Shown here in pieces: positions 15,890 to 22,527 of a stretch of DNA of 22,527 bases. The position numbers and the translations under genes are program-made. Source of the stretch: Poteriospumella lacustris (lineage: Eukaryota > Sar > Chrysophyceae > Chromulinales > Dinobryaceae); the NCBI GenBank assembly GCA_008000375.1, contig SMOI01000469.1:1-22527 (forward strand), read 5' to 3'. The first letter of the stretch is position 1; each line of letters starts with the position of its first letter. The notes under the pieces were generated by a model, which worked only from the letters and a program-made list of their open reading frames with translations, did no database searches and was not told where the DNA came from.

Positions 15890-18800
15890 ATGACTCCATT
15901 GCTGTGGTGGCTGCTGATTTGTGGTTGGGTATACGTGACGACGCAAGCTGCAGATATCGCCTTGGGACTTTACCATAGTTGTGCGGTATCAAGTCAACAG
16001 GGATTGATGTGTTGGGGATACAATGAATACGGGCAGCTTGGCCTCGGTACAACAAATGACACCAACTCAGCAGGTCCGGTAACCTCGATGAGCAATGTCG
16101 TTGATGTTGCCACGGGAAACTTCCATACGTGTGCGATATCTGATAGTCACCTTTATTGCTGGGGTCGCAATAATGCAGGTCAATTAGGAACAGGTAATGT
16201 AATCGATTCGTCGACACCTGTTGCGGTACTGGCGGGTGTGCACGCAGTCGAAGGAGGGGCCATTCACACGTGTGCGATAAGGACCACAGGTGATGTCTGG
16301 TGTTGGGGAAACAACGCGAATGGTCAACTCGGAGATGGTAACACCACAACATCTTATGTTCCTATTCAAGTCTCGTTGTGGAACATGTCCGTTGTGACTA
16401 TCGCCGTTGGAGCACACCACAGTTGTGTAGTCCTCAGAAACAGCAGCGTGGCTTGTTGGGGTCGCAACCAGCATGGACAATTGGGTATCGGATCCAACTC
16501 AGATTCCTATGTTCCTGTTTTACTCCCAGATATCGCAGGATCTGCCACCATTGCAGCTGGTCTTACTCACACTTGTGTTCTGTATACGATTGGTACGGTC
16601 GCCTGTTGGGGATACAATTTCAATGGTCGTTTGGGTCTCGGGGATACCGCAGTGCGTAGAACACCTACCACTGTCACATCTATTTCTTCCGTCAGCGCTC
16701 TTGCCTTGGGTGGTTTGCACACGTGTGTTTTACTTGATGATACGACGGTGAAGTGCTGGGGCGGCAACTCTAACGGACAACTGGGCGACGGGTCCACCAC
16801 TGATAAGTATTCCCCTGTCGCAGTGCCGTACCTGACCAGCGTCTCCTCCATCGCCGCTGGTGGCGCCCATACTTGTGTTGTGCTGACTTCGGGTGCGGCC
16901 CAATGTTGGGGATCCAGCAGCAATGGCCAGTTAGGTGCAGGCAGCCTGACTTCATCGACGACACCCGTGACCGTCAGTAACTTCTACAACTTCCCCACCT
17001 CACAGCCCAGTCAACAGCCCTCCAGTCAGCCAAGTATCCAACCGACCGCGGCACCATCGAAACAACCCACCGGGTCCATTGTGCTGGGTGCGTACCATAC
17101 GTGTGCGTTGTTTGTGGAGAAGGGCATGATGTGCTGGGGTGGCAATAGCTACGGTGAGCTCGGCGATGGAAATTTGACAGGAGATAGATCCACTCCTGCG
17201 TTTGTAACGGTGGTGAGCGATATGACGGCGATGGCCCTGGGGCAGTACTTCACGTGTACGTTGCTGTCGGCTGGAACCGTCTCTTGTTGGGGCAGTAACG
17301 ATGTGGGACAACTGGGTGACGGTACCTTGGTATCACGGGAAACCGCACAGACGGTTTCCTCGTTGACGGGTGTGAAAGCGATCGCTGCGGGTGCCTTTCA
17401 TGTGTGTGCGATTGTATCGGGAAGGACAGTGAAGTGCTGGGGCCAGAGCTCGGCGGGCCAACTCGGCGATGAGTTGGGGACGTCAAGTTCAACGCCGGTC
17501 ACTGCGGTCGGTGTGGACTTTGCGTACGGTATTGCTGCCGGTGACTCGCACACGTGTGCACTGGTTCAAGGTGGGGCTGTGAAATGTTGGGGTTGGAATA
17601 TCTACGGTCAACTGGGCGATAGCACTTGGACGGACTCCAACACTGCGGTGGCCGTGACCTCGTTGACGGACGCGATCGCCGTGACGGCGGGTGAATTACA
17701 CACTTGCGCACTGATCAAAGATGGCACTGTCAAGTGCTGGGGCGGCAATTTTGTTGGCCAAGTCGGAGACGGGACGTATACATCTGTCAATGCACCGGTA
17801 TCAGTCAAGAATGTGAGCTCGATCTCAGCCATTTCGATGGGACAGTGCTTCTCTTGCGGGTTAAACACCACGGGGAGTGTCCTGTGTTGGGGCGATAACC
17901 TTGCCGGTCAGTTGGGAAATGGGGCGGTTAGTGTGGATTCACCAGTAGCCATATCGATACCCTCCGTCACGGCCGCTACTGCCTTGGGGACGGGATATGT
18001 TCATGCATGTGCCATCGAGAGCGACCAGAGCGCGAAGTGCTGGGGGAACAACGATTATGGGCAACTGGGCGATGGAACCACGCAGACAAGACTGTTGCCC
18101 GTGTCGGTGGTCAACTTCTTCATCGATCCTACGTCGCAGCCTTCCTCACAACCCAGTCGGCAACCAACACCCAACCCTGTGAGTCCCACCTGTCAACCCT
18201 CAAGTCAGCCATCAGCTCGGCCGACCGCACAACCTTCGTCAGAGCCAACACGACAGCCATCGGCCCAGCCGAGTAGACAGCCTTCGTCACCGCCGAGTCA
18301 ACAGCCCAGTTGCCAGCCCAGTTGCCAGCCATCATCGCAGATGACAGCACACCCTTCATCTCAACCGACAATGCAGCCCTCGGGGCAGCCAACGCAACAA
18401 CCCTCACAACAGCCCACTGATCAGCCCTCTATGCGGCCAAGCAATCACCCAACAGTGCAGCCCACGAGGCAACCATCGCCGCAGCCAACCAGTGGACCCA
18501 GCACTCAGCCTTCAATGCAGCCATCGTTGCTGCCCACGTGTCAGCCTTCGACGCAGCCCAATGCACAGCCATCCCGTCAACCCTCGAGCAAGCCAACGTC
18601 AGTGCCCAGCAGACAGCCCACGTCGAAGCCTTCAGTACAACCGACCGAGCAGCCATCGAGGCAGCCGTCTGCACGACCGAGTGCCCAGCCATCTCGACAG
18701 CCTTCGACCACGCCCACGGCCCATCCGAGTAGACAGCCTACGTCGCTGCCATCGTCACAGCCAACCAGCAGACCGAGTTCGCAGCCATCGATGCAGCCAT

Positions 18801-21800
18801 CGTCACAGCCCACGCGACAACCGTCTGCACAGCCGAGTGACCGTCCATCAACACGGCCTAGCCAGCATCCGTCGGCTCAACCTACCTATCAACCATCAGC
18901 ACCACCGTCTGCGATGCCTTCGAGTCAGCCTATCGGCAGACCATCGTCGGAGCCCAGTGCCCCACCGAGTAGTCAGCCAACGACCCGACCGTCGTGTGAG
19001 CCCACGTCGAAGCCTTCAGTTCAACCGACCGGGCAGCCATCGAGGCAGCCAGTGGCCACCCCTTCGAGTCGACCGTCGGGGCAGCCGTCTGCACAACCGA
19101 GTGCCCAGCCATCCCGACAGCCTTCCACGTCGCCGACGGCTCATCCCGGTGGACAGCCTACGTCGCTGCCATCGTCACAGCCAACCAGCAGACCGAGTTC
19201 GCAGCCATCGATGCAGCCATCGTCACAGCCCACGCGACAACCGTCTGCACAGCCGAGTGACCGTCCATCAACACGGCCTAGCCAGCATCCGTCGGCTCAA
19301 CCTACCTATCAACCATCAGCACCACCGTCTGCGATGCCTTCGAGTCAGCCTATCGGCAGACCATCGTCGGAGCCCAGTGCCCCACCGAGTAGTCAGCCAA
19401 CGACCCGACCGTCGTGTGAGCCCACGTCGAAGCCTTCAGTTCAACCGACCGGGCAGCCATCGAGGCAGCCAGTGGCCACCCCTTCGAGTCGACCGTCGGG
19501 GCAGCCGTCTGCACAACCGAGTGCCCAGCCATCCCGACAGCCTTCCACGTCGCCGACGGCTCATCCCGGTGGACAGCCTACGTCGCTGCCATCGTCACAG
19601 CCAACCAGCAGACCGAGTTCCTTGCCCACGTCACGACCCACGGCACAGCCCACGCTGTGGCCCAGCGCACAGCCCACCACGTGGCCTACATCACGTCCCA
19701 CGACACAGCCGACTACCCGACCCACGGCGCTGCCCACAGCACAGCCAACGGGAGGGCCTACGTCGCGACCCAGCGGACGACCCAGTCGAAGGCCCATCGC
19801 CCAGCCCACGTCGCAGCCGTCGCTACAACCCTCCGCACAGCCCTCCGCACAGCCCTCGGCGCAGCCTACGCGGCAGCCCACGTCGCAGCCGTCGCACAGC
19901 CAGCGCTTCGCCTGGGAGACGACGCTCGCCGCGTTGAAGGCGCTGACCGTCAACGGCACTGCGACGGGGCACAACGCGACAGCGGACGGCAGCAAGGCGC
20001 TGCTGACGTCGCTGGTGCAGACGGTGACGGCGGCGCTGGCGTCGCTGAGAACAGCCGCGGTGACCGGCGGTGCGGCGTCTTGGCCCGTCGAGTCGCTGAC
20101 GCCGGCGGCGCAGGTGACGACGGTGGAGCTCAGCGTCGTCGTCGCGGCGGTCAACGCCAGCCGCCGCGGCCTTTTGCCCCCCGTCCGCGTCGGCGACACC
20201 AACGTCAGTCTCGCGACGTGGACGACGTCTCTTGGCGCCAGCAGCTCCGCGCCCAACGTCTTCGTCTCGTTCGTCGCGTACGCCGCGTCGCTCGTCGCGT
20301 CGCTGGCGGGCACGACGCAGGTCACGACGCTGGCGACCAACGCCACATCGCCGTACAAGTCGCTTCCGACGCAGCTGTCGTCGGCCATCGTCAGCGTCCA
20401 GGTGACGCGGCCCAACGGCTCGGCGCTCGCGACGCCGCTGCGCTTCGACGCGAATTTGACGCTGACGGCCGCCGCGGCCGCGATGAATGCGACGGTGTTG
20501 GAGACGCTGGAGCACGACTGTGTCGTGGGCCGCCGCGAGTTGATCTCGCGGCGCTGTCGCCTGTCGTCGGTGGTGATGAACCTGACGTGCAGCGGGGAGG
20601 CGGCGGCGTCGGTGCGGCGGACGTGTCCGGTGCCGCAGCGGGCGTGTTCGGTGCTGCGGGTGTCGGACCTGTCGGTGGCCAGTGCGGACTACTGTCGCGC
20701 GACGGTGTCGGGCGCGACGGTGGCGTGTCGCTGCGGCTACGAGGCGCAGAACCGGTCGTCGGCGGCGGCGGTGGCGAGTCTGTTGGCGGCGACGGGCGGG
20801 GCGATCAACGTGGCGGTGGTGACGCAGTTCGTGTCGGGCGGGTTCGACGGGAGCATCGCGGACCCGCGGCAGGCGGGGCAGCAGTTGGTGCAGCAGTCGA
20901 CGGCGGTGCTGGGCGCGTTCGGCGGGGTCCTGTTGGTGGGCGGGTGTCTGCTGGCGGCGCTGTGGTGGGCGCAGTACGCGTCGGTCGCCGGTGGGAGGCA
21001 AAAGGCGGCGCCGGCGTCGAGTGGGTCGGAGGAGCCGCCGCCGAAGGTTGACCACGAGGCGGAGGCGGAGGCGGCGGCGGTGGACGAGGCGGAGCGGTCG
21101 GCGACGGTGGCGGCGCTGGCGACGCGGTACGTGTGGTCGGTGGTGCCGCCGGGGCTGCAGGCGCAGCGGCCGTGGTGGGCGCGGTGGTGGCGCGCGCTGA
21201 GCGAGCAGCACGTGTATCTGCGCGTGCTGCGGTCGCTGCGGCAGCTGGCGGCGTCGTCGGGGGCCGCGGAGGCGTCGTCGCTGGCGCGCGGGTCGCGGGC
21301 GGCGTACCAGCGAGTGCGGCAGGCGACGATGCTGGACGTGGTGCAGCTGCTGACGGAGTTCACGGCGGCGTGTCTGGTGCTGGCGCTGGTCTTCGACCTG
21401 CAGTACCCGTCGGACGACGGCAGCTGCGCGGCGCAGGCGACGGTGGCGGCGTGTTTGGCGCGCAAGTCGCCGCTGGACCCGACGGAGAGCTACTGTGTGT
21501 GGCGCGCGTACGTGGCGCCGTCGGCGGGGCAGCTGTCGGAGCTGCGTCCGGACGGACGGGGCGGCTGGGCGGTGCTGCAGGAGGTGACGCTGGAGGCGGC
21601 GCTGCTGCCGACGGCGGCGGCGGACTGGCAGGCGTGCGGCTACAACGAGACGCCGCGGTCGGTGTCGGCGGCGCTGCTGGCGCTGCTGCTGGCGTCGGCG
21701 CTGTCGGTGCCGGTGAGCGTGGCGCTGAGTCGTTTGATGGCGGCGATTCGGTCGCGGCCGATGCGTGAGCTGTGGACGCGGCAGGCGCTATCGTCGCTGG

Positions 21801-22527
21801 CGTCGCAGGCGTCGGCGACAAAGGCGACGCGGGTGTCTCCGCAGGCGCCGGGGTCGGAGGCCGCGGTGGCGGTGGGCGCCCGGTGGTACGCGCGCCTCGT
21901 GGTGACGACGCCGGAGGTGTCGCTGGAGGCGGCGGAGGCACGACGAAGGCTGTTGCGTCGGTGGCGGTTGGCGGCAGAGGCGACGGTGGGCGACGATGTG
22001 GCGCCGACGAAGCCAACGGCCGCGTTGCGAGGCCGTCGAGCGGGTGTGGCGGGTGCGGCGGTGACGTCGGTGTTGGCGATGGCGTCGTTGGCGTCGACGT
22101 CGGAGGAGGCACCGTCGGTGGGGCAGGCGCCGTCGACGGAGACGGAGGAGCAGCGGCGGTGGCGCCAGCGGCTGCAGCACGCGACGGAGGCGGAGTTCGG
22201 TCCGGCGCTGGTGCAGCGGTGGCTGGTGGAGGCGACGGCGGCCGACGAGTCGGCGGGGGCGTCGACGGCGCTGGCGGTGCAGCTGGAGGCGCACGCGTCG
22301 TCGCAGGCGTTCGCGACGGGTGCGGCGCGGTACGGCAGCCTGTTCGTGGTGCTGGCGCTGAACGTGGCGGCGCTGTACGTGGTGGCGCTGAAGGGCGCGA
22401 GTCGCGGGCTGGACTGGCAGGTGCGGTACCTGTCGGTGTGTCTGCTGAACTGGGTGTCGGAGACGTGGGTGGTGCGGCTGTGCGAGGTGTCGGCGGTGCA
22501 CTGGTGGCTGCCGCGGGGCCAGTTGGC
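15890..22527 (+). CDS. Giant stalked cell-surface membrane protein with two RCC1-like propellers, copy B (3' partial)
   Basis: The ATG at 15890 starts a frame that I read through the propellers and stalk without a stop; it is still in phase at the membrane-proximal domain (codon at 19895) and at the window end (2,212 complete codons plus two bases). It is therefore an intact gene cut by the window edge, not a pseudogene. The signal peptide differs from copy A at one residue (LLICGW for LLFCGW). It has seven plus seven RCC1-like repeats, a TSQPSQQPSSQPS-type linker, a stalk of about 147 tetrapeptides (18128-19894) that includes a perfect 420-bp duplication, and the same membrane-proximal domain and first membrane spans. 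The cytosolic loop near 21850-21885 is 14 codons shorter than in copy A. The last predicted spans and the acidic tail lie beyond the window. Function is inferred only from copy A. Confidence 0.92.
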   Translation, partial: MTPLLWWLLICGWVYVTTQAADIALGLYHSCAVSSQQGLMCWGYNEYGQLGLGTTNDTNSAGPVTSMSNVVDVATGNFHTCAISDSHLYCWGRNNAGQLGTGNVIDSSTPVAVLAGVHAVEGGAIHTCAIRTTGDVWCWGNNANGQLGDGNTTTSYVPIQVSLWNMSVVTIAVGAHHSCVVLRNSSVACWGRNQHGQLGIGSNSDSYVPVLLPDIAGSATIAAGLTHTCVLYTIGTVACWGYNFNGRLGLGDTAVRRTPTTVTSISSVSALALGGLHTCVLLDDTTVKCWGGNSNGQLGDGSTTDKYSPVAVPYLTSVSSIAAGGAHTCVVLTSGAAQCWGSSSNGQLGAGSLTSSTTPVTVSNFYNFPTSQPSQQPSSQPSIQPTAAPSKQPTGSIVLGAYHTCALFVEKGMMCWGGNSYGELGDGNLTGDRSTPAFVTVVSDMTAMALGQYFTCTLLSAGTVSCWGSNDVGQLGDGTLVSRETAQTVSSLTGVKAIAAGAFHVCAIVSGRTVKCWGQSSAGQLGDELGTSSSTPVTAVGVDFAYGIAAGDSHTCALVQGGAVKCWGWNIYGQLGDSTWTDSNTAVAVTSLTDAIAVTAGELHTCALIKDGTVKCWGGNFVGQVGDGTYTSVNAPVSVKNVSSISAISMGQCFSCGLNTTGSVLCWGDNLAGQLGNGAVSVDSPVAISIPSVTAATALGTGYVHACAIESDQSAKCWGNNDYGQLGDGTTQTRLLPVSVVNFFIDPTSQPSSQPSRQPTPNPVSPTCQPSSQPSARPTAQPSSEPTRQPSAQPSRQPSSPPSQQPSCQPSCQPSSQMTAHPSSQPTMQPSGQPTQQPSQQPTDQPSMRPSNHPTVQPTRQPSPQPTSGPSTQPSMQPSLLPTCQPSTQPNAQPSRQPSSKPTSVPSRQPTSKPSVQPTEQPSRQPSARPSAQPSRQPSTTPTAHPSRQPTSLPSSQPTSRPSSQPSMQPSSQPTRQPSAQPSDRPSTRPSQHPSAQPTYQPSAPPSAMPSSQPIGRPSSEPSAPPSSQPTTRPSCEPTSKPSVQPTGQPSRQPVATPSSRPSGQPSAQPSAQPSRQPSTSPTAHPGGQPTSLPSSQPTSRPSSQPSMQPSSQPTRQPSAQPSDRPSTRPSQHPSAQPTYQPSAPPSAMPSSQPIGRPSSEPSAPPSSQPTTRPSCEPTSKPSVQPTGQPSRQPVATPSSRPSGQPSAQPSAQPSRQPSTSPTAHPGGQPTSLPSSQPTSRPSSLPTSRPTAQPTLWPSAQPTTWPTSRPTTQPTTRPTALPTAQPTGGPTSRPSGRPSRRPIAQPTSQPSLQPSAQPSAQPSAQPTRQPTSQPSHSQRFAWETTLAALKALTVNGTATGHNATADGSKALLTSLVQTVTAALASLRTAAVTGGAASWPVESLTPAAQVTTVELSVVVAAVNASRRGLLPPVRVGDTNVSLATWTTSLGASSSAPNVFVSFVAYAASLVASLAGTTQVTTLATNATSPYKSLPTQLSSAIVSVQVTRPNGSALATPLRFDANLTLTAAAAAMNATVLETLEHDCVVGRRELISRRCRLSSVVMNLTCSGEAAASVRRTCPVPQRACSVLRVSDLSVASADYCRATVSGATVACRCGYEAQNRSSAAAVASLLAATGGAINVAVVTQFVSGGFDGSIADPRQAGQQLVQQSTAVLGAFGGVLLVGGCLLAALWWAQYASVAGGRQKAAPASSGSEEPPPKVDHEAEAEAAAVDEAERSATVAALATRYVWSVVPPGLQAQRPWWARWWRALSEQHVYLRVLRSLRQLAASSGAAEASSLARGSRAAYQRVRQATMLDVVQLLTEFTAACLVLALVFDLQYPSDDGSCAAQATVAACLARKSPLDPTESYCVWRAYVAPSAGQLSELRPDGRGGWAVLQEVTLEAALLPTAAADWQACGYNETPRSVSAALLALLLASALSVPVSVALSRLMAAIRSRPMRELWTRQALSSLASQASATKATRVSPQAPGSEAAVAVGARWYARLVVTTPEVSLEAAEARRRLLRRWRLAAEATVGDDVAPTKPTAALRGRRAGVAGAAVTSVLAMASLASTSEEAPSVGQAPSTETEEQRRWRQRLQHATEAEFGPALVQRWLVEATAADESAGASTALAVQLEAHASSQAFATGAARYGSLFVVLALNVAALYVVALKGASRGLDWQVRYLSVCLLNWVSETWVVRLCEVSAVHWWLPRGQL
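18128..19894 (+). repeat. 12-bp-periodic coding repeat (P-S/T-x-Q stalk), copy B
   Basis: About 147 tetrapeptides of the same type as in copy A. Units are related to copy A blocks but rearranged: for example the SKPSVQPT motif occurs at 18625, 19009 and 19429, spaced 384 and 420 bp apart, the shorter spacing reflecting loss of three 12-bp units. Without the recent 420-bp duplication this stalk would have about 112 units. Confidence 0.9.
18732..19620 (+). repeat. Perfect 420-bp in-frame tandem duplication within the stalk
   Basis: The sequence 18732-19200 is identical to 19152-19620 over 469 bp with an offset of 420 bp, giving two full units (18732-19151, 19152-19571) and a 49-bp partial third. 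The unit is 35 tetrapeptides, 140 codons, so the frame is kept. No substitution separates the units, so the event is recent, has been homogenised, or is an assembly error. Confidence 0.95.

Noticed and set aside
18492-19937. Forward 481-codon frame over the copy B stalk, rich in Arg, Ser and His
   Set aside because: It is a shifted reading of the 12-bp stalk repeat, which keeps all frames open. The frame from 15890 continues through it in phase with the downstream domain.
15890-22527. Copy B as a pseudogene, because complete start-to-stop frames here are all short fragments
   Set aside because: Following the frame from the ATG at 15890 I find no stop, and the phase agrees at 19895 and at the window end. 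The gene is only truncated by the window.

Overview
The window looks like nuclear DNA of a eukaryotic microbe, not a bacterium. Intergenic DNA carries simple-sequence repeats (TG, GTA-like and CTGTCCGT-type tracts). There are no operons or ribosome binding sites. The dominant genes encode very large secreted or membrane proteins built from RCC1-type propeller repeats joined to a Pro-Ser/Thr-x-Gln stalk. Proteins with long PSSQP-type stalks are common in stramenopile algae and oomycetes and occur in some other protists, so a stramenopile-like protist is my best guess. That is an inference; no sequence here fixes the taxon.

Layout. Positions 2-559 are the 3' end of a membrane-protein gene whose cytoplasmic tail resembles that of the giant gene downstream. 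Positions 560-1466 are non-coding, with microsatellites and three 34-bp repeats. Positions 1507-2298 hold a small divergent protein-kinase-like reading frame, and 2501-3439 a low-complexity hypothetical protein. Neither frame has a credible in-frame ATG, which suggests missed upstream exons, frameshifts or decay. Positions 3440-5095 are mostly featureless.

From 5096 the window is a tandem duplication with a unit of about 9.7 kb. Each unit has a roughly 1.1-kb 5' flank (5096-6261 and 14793-15889) followed by a giant intronless gene. Copy A (6262-14151, 2,629 codons) is complete. Copy B (15890 to the window end) is open in one frame without interruption for 2,212 codons and is cut only by the window edge.

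Both proteins have the same plan: signal peptide; two seven-bladed propellers (14 RCC1-like repeats, each with a Cys pair) separated by a 24-27 residue P-S/T-x-Q linker; a stalk of about 150 tetrapeptides; a Cys-containing membrane-proximal domain; and a GC-rich region with about seven predicted membrane spans. Copy A ends in an acidic Ser/Asp tail. This architecture suggests a long-stalked cell-surface receptor, adhesin or channel-like protein. Its function is unknown.

The two copies evolve as a mosaic. Propellers and stalks have diverged, whereas a 1,364-bp block of the membrane-domain coding sequence differs at only two positions, consistent with recent gene conversion. Copy B also contains a perfect 420-bp in-frame tandem duplication in its stalk. 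The partial gene at the left edge appears to be a third, more divergent relative, so the window probably samples a gene cluster that extends in both directions.
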